NCBI GenBank assembly: GCA_017311315.1
Contig: CM029610.1
Span: forward strand, 14,437,027-14,501,026
Direction: 5' to 3'
Origin: Dendrocalamus latiflorus
Taxonomy: Eukaryota > Streptophyta > Magnoliopsida > Poales > Poaceae
DNA: 64,000 nucleotides
How positions within the stretch are numbered: the stretch's first letter is position 1; each line of letters starts with the position of its first letter. The position numbers and the translations under genes were made by a program. The notes under the pieces were generated by a model, which worked only from the letters and a program-made list of their open reading frames with translations, did no database searches and was not told the DNA's origin. This document shows, piece by piece, positions 1-12,021 of this stretch.

Positions 1-221
1 TTGATTGGTTTTCTTGGACCAGCCTTCTTCTTGACACCGCTGAGCAAAGTCCGTACTCCAGCCATGGCCGAATTGTGTTATTGTGTATGGAATGCAGTCA
101 GGTTTGATGCACTTCAGAAATGCCATTCATATGGGTTCATAAGCAGCTTCTGATACTACCAAGTACCAACAATTGTTCTGCTATAAACACTTGCTGATAT
201 TTCTGGCCATTTTTTTGGCAG

Positions 222-305
222 GGGAGTGATGCTTTTTCACAGTCTGGGCTGTACTCGAATCACCAGGATATAGGACAACGTTATGCGGTAATGTCATCAT
301 GCTGA
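222..305 (+). CDS. Possible terminal exon of an unidentified gene (partial)
   Basis: A pyrimidine-rich stretch ending in ggcag at 217-221 looks like a 3' splice site. It is followed by an open frame of 27 codons closed by TGA at 303-305, ending in the residues RYAVMSSC. The upstream part would lie outside the window, and the following 100-200 bases could be its 3' UTR. I do not recognise the family, and a single short exon can arise by chance. It could equally be intergenic. Confidence 0.22.
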   Translation, partial: GSDAFSQSGLYSNHQDIGQRYAVMSSC

Positions 306-1172
306 TTGTTACTGCTCTGATGCTCTTTAGTTCACCTGAGAAATTTTAGTTTGGCTGCTACTAGTATTTGGTGCTTCGTTGTTCTAGTCCTTTTGGGCTT
401 GTGGTCTGAGATAATTGCATCTAAAAAGAAAATGTCCCAAAAAAATTGTGCCGGGGGGGGGGGGGGGGGGGGGGGGGAGACTTCTTGGACTGTCGAACAC
501 CGCTGGCGTGCTTGCAGGAGTTTTAGGCACTGCTGCCAGTGCAAACCATCAGGTCAGAAATCTGAAATCCACCTGTGAAATCTTAATGCATTCAAATATT
601 TCTTTCTCTAATAGCGCTCTTGGTTTTGGACTTTTGGTTGGCCCTCTATATTGGAGCTTATATCGGTACAGGCCTAAATCTCGGCCGGTACCGGTTATCA
701 ATCAGTAACAAAAAAAAAACCGACCAAATTTTAAGTGTCAAAATTTAAATTTGAAACCGATAACTAAAAAACCGGCCGGCTACGATATTCGTATTCGACC
801 GAATTAAGTATATATCTAATTCAAATTTGTATTCGTTACAATATTAGATTTGTATTCAAGAATATTCAAATTTATATTTATTTTAAAAATATAAATTTAT
901 ATTTATATTTATTTTAAAAATATAAATTTATATTTATATTTAAGACTATTCGAAAGTATCATCCATTTCCATCATGCTGAGAACTTAGTCGCGCGCCAGT
1001 AGGCCTAGTAGTGGCATTAGGATCAGTCACGCTGCGGGGATGCTACTGTAGATTTTTCCTGTAAAAAACTCGCCTTTATTTGCGTAAATTGAGTTAAAAA
1101 TGGTTTATTTTATAAAAAAAATCCTGATTTCTCACTTCTTCCCCCTTCCCCATTTGTTGCCTCCGCTGTCCG
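306..1172. other. Non-coding stretch with poly-G run and AT-rich duplication
   Basis: No supported gene. It contains a run of 25 G at 453-477. From 870 to 943 an AT-rich unit of about 35 bp (core ttttaaaaatataaatttat) is duplicated. Small open frames across the G run are compositional artefacts. Confidence 0.5.
453..477. repeat. Homopolymer of 25 G
   Basis: An uninterrupted run of G seen directly. Such runs are unstable and prone to assembly error, so the exact length is uncertain. It could form a G-quadruplex. Confidence 0.85.
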
Positions 1173-2107
1173 TGTTTAAACTTTGATCTAGGAGAAAATA
1201 TACACATCGCAAATAAACTGAGATAACATAGAAGAATTTCTGAATTTCTCTTTTATCTTTCTTTTCTCGCAAAACTGGCTACAAGCCTCCTCAATATAGA
1301 GGCTAATAATCTCCTACTAGTATATGTACTCAGACTTCAAGTTGGACATAACTTCAACTTAAGTTACACACGGAGACAGACTCTATTACGTCTTGAACTC
1401 TAAGTCAAGATTATTTCTAGCAATCTCCTCCTTAATCTTGACTTTACATACTCTAGTTTTATTCGCAATGCATTACGAACTACCAGTCACGCCTCCACAT
1501 GAAGCGTTCTACATGCAAACTACATGTAGGAACTTAACTTAGTTGGCACAGGTTCATTCGGATGCAAAGATCATAAAACATTGAGGCAGTCGATCTCAAC
1601 TGCGACTTACTAAACTCATACTTGATACAGAACAGTGATATATCTCCTCAACATTCCGATTTTTCCACCATACTTGAGTTTGTTGCTGGACGATGGCCTC
1701 GAATGAAGTCGCGCAACGGGTGCTCTGCTGCCTATCTTTGATTTTCTTGACGGACCGAGCGCTGTGCGCCGGGAGCACTGTGCGAAACGAGCGCGAAACG
1801 GAATCACCGAGACGATTTTTTCAGCGACTCGGTTCTCGCCTAGGCTCTGATACCATTTGTTAAAACTTTGATCCAGTAGAAAACGCGCACATCGCAAATA
1901 AACTGAGAGAACATAGGAGAATTTCTGAATTTCACTTCCTTTTTTTGCTTTTCTCACAAAACTAACTATAAGCCCCCTCAATATATATACTAATAACCTC
2001 CTACTAGTATATGTATTCATATTTCAAGTTAGACACAACTTCAACTTGAATTACACATGGAGACAGACTCTACTATGTTTTGACCTTAAGTAAGATTATT
2101 TCTAACA
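1173..2107 (-). mobile_element. TRIM-like non-autonomous LTR retrotransposon
   Basis: Two direct repeats of about 250 bp (1173-1422 and 1858-2107) flank a 435-bp interior. On the minus strand each repeat starts TGTTAGAAA or TGCTAGAAA and ends AACA. Immediately inside the right-hand repeat the minus strand reads TGGTATCAGAGCC, the classic initiator-Met tRNA primer binding site. Inside the left-hand repeat is a purine tract (AAGGAGGAGAT). Flanks are gtccg (1168-1172) and gtctg (2108-2112), a 5-bp target duplication with one mismatch. There is no coding capacity, which fits terminal-repeat retrotransposons in miniature. The LTRs have clearly diverged, so the insertion is not recent. Confidence 0.85.
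1841..1857 (-). promoter_or_regulatory. tRNA-iMet primer binding site of the TRIM
   Basis: The minus strand reads TGGTATCAGAGCCTAGG next to the 5' LTR end, matching the complement of the plant initiator methionine tRNA 3' end. Confidence 0.8.
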
Positions 2108-2729
2108 GTCTGCGCTGCCCCTTCGCCGTTGGTACCCACGGCCATCGCCGGCAGTCGACGTCGGTGACCGCCGCTGCTACATCCACAGGCCACCGCGTTG
2201 TCCTGCTTGCTCGGAACCGTGTCCGCGACCTCTCCTCCCCATTCCGAGACCGCCGCGGCGGCCCCTGTCACTCCCACGTTGCTCATCCCATCTCTCGCCT
2301 CGTCCGTCATATCGTCGCGTCTCGCGGCTGCTGCTGTTGCTGTTGTGCGGGAGCCCGTCGGGTACACGGACCCCCAGCTGGGACGAGGAACGGGAGGTCT
2401 CCTCCCCCGGGGAGCTGGTGTCGGGACACATTGCTTTATGATATAGGCGTCGAGAGATCGAAGGTATGGGTGGGTGGCGATCAAAGCAAGAAGTTTTAAT
2501 TTCAGGTAAAATACATGTCCCGCCTTTTAATTACAAACAGAGCTGTTCTTAGTTGCTATGAACTCTGAAAATTCTGAAATTGACAAAGAAATTTTGGGTT
2601 GCTCCGGTGTGTTGTTAAAATTAGAAATCAAACTAATGCTTGTGCAAGAGGTGGTTGATCTTCATTTGAGTTGTGAGAATTTCACTGGAGTGTAACAAAG
2701 ACTAGTGGAAGCTACCGTTTTAGGACGAC
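2108..2729. other. GC-rich stretch, possible 5' remnant of the FAR1-like gene
   Basis: Bases 2108-2420 are GC-rich and look like grass 5' UTR or first-exon sequence. Short open frames occur on both strands with no recognisable domain. Bases 2500-2729 are AT-rich. This could be the upstream part of the FAR1-like relic, but nothing proves it. Confidence 0.35.
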
Positions 2730-4653
2730 GGAACCAGATGATCTTGATCAAGCTACTGATCAGAGTGAGAAAGAGGATGATAGTTGTGGGGAATCAAATA
2801 GTTGCTCTGGGAGTAATGAACTTGAGGTTGGCGCAAAAGTAGCATCAGAAGATGAAGCCTACTATTTGTACAATATTTATGCACTGAACAAGGGATTTAG
2901 TATTAGAAAAAGGAAACAGGCGAGTTGTCGGTGGTGTTCTTCGCCAACGAGAATGTGTTTGTTCCAAGGAAGGAGAAATGAGATTTAACAGTGATGAGCG
3001 TAATCGTATGGCAACAAGAACCAATTGCTTGGCTAGGGTTTGATTTACCATCACAGATGGTGTTTGGGAGGTTACCCATTTCAATGATGCACATAATCAT
3101 GAATTCGCAACTCAGGAAGAAAAGCGGAACTTGAGATCTGGAAGGAAAGTGTGTGACTCCCATGCTGATGTTGTTACATCAATGGATCTGGCAGGCATAA
3201 AACCAACCAAATCATGCTTGGAGAAACAGGTCGGAGGTGTCGTTTAGCCTTTCCGTTGGGAATTGGGTGCACGATAGATCTTCGCTTGGTGATCGGCGAA
3301 ATCAACACGAGTGTGTTTTGGCGGATTAAAGAGTGTTCGTCCCTTGCACTAGCATTGGAGGATCATTACGATTCATCAAGACTCTCTTGAGTATCCATCC
3401 TACGTCGAGAAGATCCTGCGACCCCGTATCATCTTGGTATCAGAGTGCGGTTTACTCGGTAGGATCTTATCCCTTTAAATTCCAGTTTATTACTTGTTGT
3501 CCTATAGTACATAAACCGAAAACAAAAAAAACCAAACCCTAGTTTCGCATCTGTTATTTTCGTGAGTTTTATTAAGTCTTGATCCATTACAAATTTTGTT
3601 TACGTGCTGATCTTTGTGTTCCTTCGCATAACTTGATCTTGTGTCCCCATAAAACAAAAAAAAATAGTAGATTCAATTTACTCTTGAAGTTGAGTCCGTG
3701 TCCATAACTTCTTCCAGATCAATCCGAGTACAACCCTAGAATCCAAGTCGGTTTTGGCTAGCTATTCCACTTCCGAATCCGTGTGGAATTTACCATCCGA
3801 AACCAACTCTAGGGAGGTGTTAGTGTTCGCGTTGGCTTCCTTAAACACCATACGACCGAACATCACACATATGAGCTTCACTTATATCCTTTGAATACTT
3901 GAGACTAGTCATTGATATTGCACTGAGGGCTGCTCCTGAATACTTATAGCTGAACATTGGGCTTGTGCATCACTACTTTGGCCGATCAAAAAAATTCAAA
4001 ATTACCTTTATACCCTACCTTCCCCAAAAAGTTTGTGACCCATATACCTTAATAGACTCAGAATAGTGAGTTGAACATATTTGGGTGATTGGCAAGGTAG
4101 AAAAAAAAGAAGAGGCGAGCAAAACAAAAGAGCGAAAAAAGGGTGAGAAGGCTGATTGGGTGAGTAGTTCTAGTTCATATTTTCAGTTTGAGTGACTAAA
4201 ATTCTTCCTGTGCCCTCTTTTCTTGTTATTACAATTGGTTAGCGTCTCTCCTAGTACTTGATGCAAACGAGCTAATTTTCCTTATTGTTTTCCATCTAGC
4301 TCATTCCTTTGTTGCATTGAGTGTGCGTTCATACACTTCACTTATATCTATTGGATCAGCACATAGACAATATTTTCTAGCTTGGATTATTACTTGATTT
4401 TACAACATCGTGAAATTCAGATTGTGTAGGATAAAAACTTCCTAACCAAGCTCCACAAAATAGCCTTTGCCGTGCAATTGTGAGTCACTTTTAAATCCGC
4501 TTGATCATTACTTGTTATTGAAACCACCTCCATGTGTAAGTTTCTTTTGGCCTCAATTCGCTTCGAAAAGGTAAGAACTTTACTTAGGAGAGGAAAAGTG
4601 AGATTGAGTGACTCCACATATTACCCATATATTGTGGCTTTTGTGTCTTCTTT

Positions 4654-6345
4654 ATGCTACTAACCATGTCAGGTGGAGACGACAACATGGGAGAGGAGCA
4701 TGGTCTGAATTCCCCGGTGACTCGCTTTCAACATCAGGCATCAAAAAGTACATTGCAACAAGAGCTCAAATCAGGCACCACTGCTAAGCATGTACAACTT
4801 AAGGCGGATATGCAGGATTTCCGTATTGAGCTCAATCAACAAATGAAGGTGTTACACAAAAACATCGTGAATGATATTGTGCAAGCACTTCGTCCCCAAC
4901 AAGAAGAAGATAGCTTTGTTCCTTTCTATGGCAGTGATGATCCAGAGGAGTATCTTGAGTGGGAATGGCGAATGGAGAAAGTGTTTAAATTTTAGAAACT
5001 TTCCAAAGACCCAGAGGTGATGCGTGCCACGAGGGAGTTTGAAGACTATGCTTATAATTGGTGGCAACAACTAATTGGAAAACAATTCATTAAATCTTGG
5101 TCAGATTTGAAGGCAATCATGAGGAGCGAGTTTGTGCCATCCTATTATGTGCAGGAATTGCTTCACTATCTAGAGAATATCACACAATGGAGTAATACTG
5201 TCTAAGATTACTATTTTGAACTGCAAGATGCGATGCGTCGTGCTGGTGTCACTAGTCCATCAAGGGAGAATGCATACTTCAGGGGTGGCTTAAATTTTAA
5301 GATTGCTGCTGCACTTCAACATAAATATTTTAGTAGCGTGCATGATCTTGTGAATTGTGCTATTGAGGAGGAGAAGATGACCGAGCATGAGACTTTCCCT
5401 TCGGTCAAGAAGACATCTTGTGCCGCCCTAATGACACATACAATATTTGAGATGCGTCAAAACCCATGTGAGAATGAGAGCCATATAGCCAAATTGAGTG
5501 AGAGTGATAAAAAGAGTGAGCTGTGTGATCCCACCATATATGAGTTTGAGGGCATCCAAATTGAGAGTGTGAGAGGAACACCAAAAGAGAAGAAAGAGGT
5601 AGATGATGGACAAAGTGAGGTTGATTTTGAAACTAACATATTAATGTCTACTTCTAGTGTTGTTTCTCACATTGTACAGGTTGAAATTGAAGATGAGGAA
5701 TTAAACATTCAACAACTGGCATCATTGGAAGTCAAAGATGAGGAGATAACCACAGTTGAAGATGAAGTATTTGCTGTTCCATTGTTACATCATGATGATT
5801 TAATACCTACAACACCTATATCAACTGAGGAGAACAATAAAGGTAACAATATTGGCGCTGAAATTAATTGTGAAACGGTGAGTACTTGTGAGAACTCATA
5901 TGTGCGAATGAAAATTCTATGTTCTGAAATTTCTTTGCTCAATATACATAACGTGGAATTGATTACTCATAAGGAAGTTCTTACTCGAATATCTCATAGT
6001 GATTCTTTGTGCTATATCATGTTTGATGATCCTAGAGAGCAATCTAGTGTGACTGAGAATGTTGCTAAAATTTCGTGTTTAAAATCACTAGTTAGTACCT
6101 ATGTATATACATATAAGTTCAATTTGATTGGAAATTATGATATAGATGATAAGTTTTATGTTTACCAAATATGCATTACATGTGATAAGCTTGCCGAATT
6201 GAAATTGCATATTTTGGATAAACAAACTTTTGTGCCATATCATGATCACCATGAGATGAGTTTCAACAATAGTCCTTCATGTTTTAAAAGATTTCTTAAG
6301 CCTACTTATTTATCCCTTAATGTGCAATCATGTACAAATAATTAG
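4654..6345 (+). pseudogene. Gag of the gag-only element, two in-frame stops
   Basis: A single reading frame runs from ATG 4654 (or 4666) to a stop at 6343-6345, broken only by TAG at 4993-4995 and TAA at 5203-5205. About residues 85-190 fit a Ty3/gypsy capsid (Retrotrans_gag): FYGSDDPEEYLEWEWRMEKV, YNWWQQL, and a W..L..F..Y pattern. The C-terminal ~350 residues are acidic (EIEDEELN, EVKDEEITTVEDE) with no zinc knuckle I can see. No pol follows. Capsid protein of such elements packages RNA in cytoplasmic particles; this copy cannot make it full length. Confidence 0.65.
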
Positions 6346-6761
6346 AGTAGCGCAGTTGAAGCATGGAAGGAACTAAAAATTTTCTCTCCCATATTTGAAC
6401 AACTAAATTTGATTTGGCCCATTAATGACTTGTCCATGTGCTTAGCAAAGTCGAGGACGATTTTTTCTCATGGGAGGGAGAATGATATGAAATACAATAT
6501 TGCAATGTATACATCTTATGGTTGTTGTTATATTAACTGGTTTGTGTGGAACAACGAGAATGACACAATAATTGATTCATACATATACCATTCATATGTG
6601 TTTTTCTTTTTATCTACTACGCGTTTAGATGTTCTTGATATGCTAAGCAAAAGAAGTGTTGATGACAAATATATATACCATGCATATACGCTGTATTCTT
6701 TGCTTAGAACAATTTCAGGCTACCAAAAGCTGAGGACGGCTTTCCTTGAAGAAGGGGAGGA

Positions 6762-7810
6762 TGATGCGGATACGCACATGCTTAGCAATTTTAAGTCAAA
6801 TACATTATTTCACTGGAAAGAAATATTGAGCCACACTAAATATTGTCAGGTGAATTTGTTTCTTAATGAATTTCCTTCTATTCGTGGGAACGATATACTA
6901 CCTTATGTCAAATTCTTGTTTATTATTATGTTTGAATATTATGATAATTCCGGGGCCAAAGCAATGGAGAAGCACAAGGAGGGTAATCATATTTGCTACC
7001 AAGAACAAAAAGCTCAAAGCCCATGGGAATAGAAAGAAGAAAGCCAAACAGCCCATGCAGCTGATCAAGGAGGAAAGAACCCATGCAGTGGGAGAGCAAA
7101 AAGGGAGGAGCCCAAGGACTTAAACTACAAGTTTTGGATAAGATTTTCAAGCCAAATTCGGACTTCCGACGTGCTCAACCCAATTCAAACTCGGATTCAA
7201 CTCAGAATTCAATTCGGATTCGGTTCGGGACAGCTTGACAGGCAGTTACTAAAAAAGCCATAACTTTCACAGTCTGATTGAGATGTTCTTGTACTCGTTG
7301 GAAATATAATTTCAAGGGCTACGCAATGGATCTGGTCACACCTTCAAATTCATCACGAATAAAGAGTTATGACCGAAACAATATGACGGGTGGAGAATAT
7401 AGTTTCCTTTTTGTGAGAGTTCGTATCTAAAACCATATAGGGTTGAGTTGTACTTGGTTTGGGAACCATATGGACGTCCCAATGGGCTATATAAGCCTTG
7501 TATTAGCAGCCTTTAGGGCTCACACCACGTTTGAGAAAAATCAATCTACTAAAGTTTTCGAGTTTAGCATTGCTGCCGAAATTCCTTATAGAATTAGGAG
7601 TATCTTCTTCAATCAAGATCGTTCAGCCTTTCCGTTAGGAATTGGGTGCACGATAGATCTTCGCTTGGTGGTCGGCGAAATCAACACGAGTGTGTTTTGG
7701 CGAATTAAAGAGTGTTCGTCCCTTGCACTGGCATTGGAGGATCATTACGATTCATCAAGACTCCCGTGAGTATCCATCCTACGTCGAGAAGATCCGGCGA
7801 CCCCGTATCA
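6762..7810 (+). repeat. 3' LTR of the gag-only element
   Basis: It begins TGATG after the polypurine tract and ends GTATCA. The solo LTR at 18,917-19,892 starts TGATG on its own strand and has similar length, so the two may be related families. A TATA box lies about 320 bp from the end. A second purine tract at about 6470-6481 (catgggagggagaa) resembles the first, so the start could be earlier. Confidence 0.6.
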
Positions 7811-8914
7811 CATGATGAATTTGGTACAACCTACAGAATTAAAAAATATAACTTGATTTGTGCTCCATTTGTGGGGATCAACCATCATTGGGAAAAAAAT
7901 GATGTTTGGTTGTGCTTTATTATCAGATGAGACAACCGAATCCTTTGTTTGGCTCTTCCAAACGTTCCTTGATTCTATGGGAGGTTGTCATCCATCATGC
8001 ATTTTTACAGACCAAGATCAAGCCAAGCCATTCAGATTGTGCTCCCCAACACATGTCATCGACTGTGCTTATTGTATATTTCTGTTAATGCCAAGAAGCA
8101 GCTAGCTGGATTTTCTGGCAATCCCTAATTTACTACCAAGTTTCACAAATGTCTTTCCGGATGCTTCAGTGAAGATGAATTCGAGTTAACTAGGGAAGAT
8201 ATGATAGAGAGTAATTATTGGCTTAGGAGATTATACAATGCTCGAGAAAAATGGTCAACAACATTTACTGTGGATATTTTCTCTGCACGAATGGAGTCCA
8301 CTCGAAGAAGTGAGCGCACAAACAATGTCTTCCGTGATCTCTGGTGTATGTTTACCTCTAATCAAAGTAATAGAGCATTATGAGGAGAAAGCTCAGGATG
8401 TGTCAAGAGGAGCAAGATGAAGATTTTCGTTGCAAGAATGGTTTGTTTGCCGATTTCATTAGTAAGGGAGGAATTTTGGGACATGCTGCTAAAATGACGG
8501 GCAAGTAGTGATGTGTGTGAGTGTGAGGTGAGGTCCATCAGCAAGGTGTTTCTCGTGAAACTTGATCTCATGATCACAAGATCTCTTGTAGCTGCAAGCT
8601 GTTTGATATTTCTGGGTTTATTGTGTTGCCATGCTCTAAGAGTACTTAGCGTTAACAATATGCTTGAGATACCAGATTGCTACATTTTGCCGCGGCGGAC
8701 TAAATGTGCTAAAGAAAGGGCTATTCTTAATTCTTTTGGACCACCAAATGATGACAAGACTTCCACTCGTGCCCTGCGAGTAAGTGAACTGAATCGTTTA
8801 TGACACATTGTTTTCGATAAGGCCTCACTAACACTTGCAGGAACTCAATTTGTGAAAGATAAGCTAAGGGAGGCAGCTTCAGTTGAGAAAGAATTGAAGC
8901 TTTTGGAGGAATAA

Positions 8915-10401
8915 TTCACCCCTCCACTATCAGAGCCCGCTCTGCAGAAGATACTTGCATACAGATCAAAGAAGTGCACCTCTATCTGAAAATGACAACT
9001 ATATCTCTCGCTTGTATTCATAGGCTAGTTATCTCACTAAGAGGTATTTTCGCCATTTGTATAGATCCAAAAGCCTATAAATACCTTATGTATCACTTAC
9101 TTGTAACTTCTCATAAGGAATACAAGAAAGTATATTCAAACAGGCAAGTCCTCGAGGGCTCCCTCCCCAAAGGTAACCCTCCATTAGCTCACCGACAGAA
9201 GGTGGTCCTCTCGGATCTCTGAATCTGTATAAATTCTCGTGTCATTTTTACTCTCACAGGCGACAGCTCATAAGACGATCGATGTTCACCCTTCTCACTT
9301 GTTGAGGTTTCACACCTACAAGAGGAGCATAGCATGACCAAGATTTGCAAGAAAAGAAATTGTCCGAGCGAAGGGACTGATGAAGTGCATGATCCTCCAC
9401 ATCTTAGAGCAAAGGATTTAACGAACGCTAGAATCAGAAGTCAGATTGAAGGTGAGAAGAAGAAGAAGAAGAAAAACTTCACAGGCAGGCCAGATACATC
9501 GATCGCAACACAACAGATCCACCTTACCTCAAATTGGTGGTACAGATAAGCACTATCTAGGTTTTCCTCAAGACCAAGTTTGCCTCAAACTGCGTAGTTT
9601 GTCTCTCAATCAAATGGCACAACTGATGTTTTGTGCATGTAGCTTTAACTGATTATACTCGTTCCCTACTTTTGATGTATACGGTATACCATTCCTTTCA
9701 TTTTGCAGCTGCTTAACTAGGAATGGATGTTAGCTTTTGTTTTGGAAGTGATAGAGATGGATACAACGGAAAGCGAAACAAGTTACTTCAAAGCATGTCC
9801 TTGATCTCTCTATCCTTTGCAGTCGAAGCAAAACCAATTGACGTATTGGGAACCATAATTTCCTGTATGTTGAATCTATCTAGCTTTTTTGGGGCTACCA
9901 AGTTGTCTATTCTGCTCATATAATACGTAGATTGCACAAGTACGTGCCATCACTAGCATATCGTCTATTGGCATCATACATTCATACTGAATCTACACAC
10001 AATAACGTCACTCGGCCTCGAATGGGAACATCGGTCTGGAAGCAGATCACGACATGCGCAGCTCCCAAACAGGAGCAACAACCTGGGAGCTAGACAAAGC
10101 TCGCCTCAAGAGCAACATGGACGATCGTTCCGTCAAAAGAAAAAAAAAGAAAAGATATCACGCGTTACCAACACACGACGTGAGAGGCTGAGAACATGAA
10201 CGGAATAGCGCAGTACCAACCTATGGATTGAATGCAAGCAGACGGGAGCAATAGACCAGCAGCATCCATCACTGTACTCAAATGCGAAGAAATGAAACCA
10301 AATAATAGGAGGATTCAAGAGATTCAAGCCGGCTATTCTGCTATCTACAGGATAAAAGCACAAGCCTACTATATGAAAAAGCATCTCTACGTGGTATAGA
10401 A
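8915..10401. other. Intergenic, no supported gene
   Basis: Around 9065-9080 is a TATA-like gcctataaatacc followed by about 200 bp that resemble an LTR or promoter, but I found no partner repeat or target duplication. 9458-9476 is a GA-rich stretch (gaagaagaagaagaag). Short open frames show no domain. Confidence 0.4.
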
Positions 10402-10631
10402 GGCGTCCGCAATGGTAATAGCTAGTACTAGCTATATAGTCAGCTGACATGGAGGTGAGAGACAAAAGCAAAGACTATTTTATACTGTTGGACCCACATA
10501 CTCATCTCTCATGTTCTTGGACTACGTGAAATAGATCAGCTATTTGCTCGTCGCTAGTGACTACTCTCTCTCCTACTTTTTCCTTACCACATCGAATCTA
10601 GCTAACTAAATAGCCAGCTGTTGGAGACGCC
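10402..10631. mobile_element. Possible MITE with imperfect inverted ends
   Basis: The left end GGCGTCCGCAAT and right end TTGGAGACGCC are imperfect inverted repeats. Subterminal blocks (tagctagtactagct and ctagctaactaaat) also pair partly. I could not identify a convincing target duplication. The segment directly abuts the fold-back element at 10,636. Confidence 0.35.
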
Positions 10632-10635
10632 CTAA

Positions 10636-11064
10636 GGTCTGTATGATTTGGTATGGCTACGGACTATTAGTCTAATGATTGCAAAGAGAAGCTAAAAACC
10701 ATTAAAAAGCCAAGAAGAACAGGGCCTTAACGAGCATACATTCTACAAATGATTGGATGCTAACATATTAACGTGACGAAAAGAAATATGATTTCTAAAG
10801 TGATGAGAACAAGTGTGATTTCTACAAGAAATCACCTCGAACCAATGGTTACAATTTCTCAAGTTTATATGACCATCGTCTGTTACAGGCTACCAAACAA
10901 ATGCCTTGAAATTTCCAAAAATGCATCCTGGATTATTAGTTGATTGCTAGAATGCTAGAGTACTGCAACAGTTCTAATACCTGGCTCCATAAAGCGAAGA
11001 CAAATATCCAACAAAACAAACAAATATCAAAGCACAATTAGTACCATACCAAATCATACAGACC
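10636..11064. mobile_element. Fold-back MITE-like element with 21-bp perfect inverted ends
   Basis: Bases 10636-10656 read ggtctgtatgatttggtatgg, and 11044-11064 are the exact reverse complement. The 429-bp AT-rich interior has no coding capacity. Flanks (cctaa and agcaa) show no clear target duplication, so the superfamily is unassigned. Confidence 0.6.
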
Positions 11065-12021
11065 AGCAAGAAACATTGACGCATTGCGCCATGATGTGCC
11101 ACACTAATAAGATGGGTTCAAACTAATACATATTTAAGCATAATACCTACCGAAAGAAAACATTTGTTAACCAGAACAGCAATGAGGCAAGCAATATTTT
11201 AATAATAGAATCACTCTAGACAAGGCAAGATCATACTTCCAAACCCATTCATGCAAAAATTTTCAAATCAATCTATGAGGTATCAATGATCAAGTCTGTA
11301 AGCTCGAAACACATCGAACTGATACAGCAAATAGCATTAGAGGCACTGCTTCAGTGGTTATAGAAGACTTAACAACTTAGAAATTTTCTCAGTAGGATGG
11401 GGGACTGTGAACGAGGGAACTGTCTCAGGTTGCTATAAGAATTTTGATGTGCGCATTGAATCCAACGCAACGAGAAAACTGAAAGTTTTACTTATGAATG
11501 TTTCATTGCATGACCTTTATCCAAACCCAACAATTCAACAAATAAGCAACTAATCTACTGAACCTTAATAGCTAGCAGCATCACAAACATACATCGAAGC
11601 ATATAATGAAAGCTCTATATTGTATCCAATCCAAACAAATAAAGCAATTTACTATTGTCACACAATTGCCACAAACTAAGCAATCCTAAACACAAATAAA
11701 ACAACCCACAAGTCGAAATAATCATTTCCCCACGCATAGGTAGGAGATATACTAGTAAAAGTAACTGAGATCAAATTCAAACTGATAAATAGAACAAGAC
11801 CACACTTCGAACGATAAATGATGCAAACATTCCCACAAGATGCGTCTGAATAAGCTTCTTTTAACAGATCCATACTAACAAAGATACCCTCGCAAACAGG
11901 CACTAGTACCATTACATCAGGATACTTTGGGTATATCAAAAGCCAACTGCCACATGAAGAAAGAGAAAAGCTTTCGAAAGAAATGACAGTGCACCAGTAC
12001 CATCCCGCCGCCGCAGAAGGC
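11065..12021. other. Downstream region of eL27
   Basis: AT-rich intergenic sequence. The part nearest 12,021 should contain the 3' UTR of the minus-strand eL27 gene. Nothing else is supported. Confidence 0.5.

Larger units (their letters stand above)
3241..7810 (+). mobile_element. Gag-only, non-autonomous LTR retrotransposon with truncated 5' LTR
   Basis: The segments 3241-3431 and 7620-7810 are the same 191 bp with roughly eight differences, and both end ..CCCCGTATCA. After the left copy comes TTGGTATCAGAGTGCGG, an iMet-type primer site. The right LTR probably starts at 6762 (TGATGCGGATACG) just after a purine tract (aagaaggggagga, 6749-6761), giving about 1,049 bp with a TATA box (gctatataagcc) near 7487. 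The left LTR has lost its first ~860 bp, so no target duplication can be checked. The interior has a gag-like frame and no protease, RT or integrase. It sits inside the FAR1-like relic. Confidence 0.75.
2730..8914 (+). pseudogene. FAR1/FHY3 (FRS)-like gene relic, interrupted
   Basis: The left part (2730-3240) encodes an acidic leader and then a FAR1 DNA-binding domain: residues EDEAYYLYNIYALNKGFSIR, a CSKEG segment, and HNHEFA. It contains a frameshift near 2930 and an in-frame TGA near 3040. The right part (7811-8914) resumes with MULE-transposase-like residues (GTTYRIKKYNL, CAPFVGINHHW, SFVWLFQTFLDSMGG), the TTDQ-like metal-site region, RRSERTNNVF, and a SWIM-like tail (GLLCCHALRVL then EIPDCYILPRR). 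A possible last exon begins at 8842 and stops at 8912-8914. FRS proteins are transcription factors derived from Mutator-like transposases. An LTR element occupies the middle and roughly 100 codons are missing there. The many stops and frame changes make this a pseudogene. Confidence 0.75.

Noticed and set aside
2086..2484. Several 80-139 codon frames around 2.1-2.5 kb
   Set aside because: Overlapping frames on both strands of GC-rich sequence, no domain, with trinucleotide-repeat-like Cys/Gly runs.
8965..9260. Solo LTR with TATA box
   Set aside because: A TATA-like motif and LTR-like composition exist, but I found no TG..CA boundaries with a target duplication.
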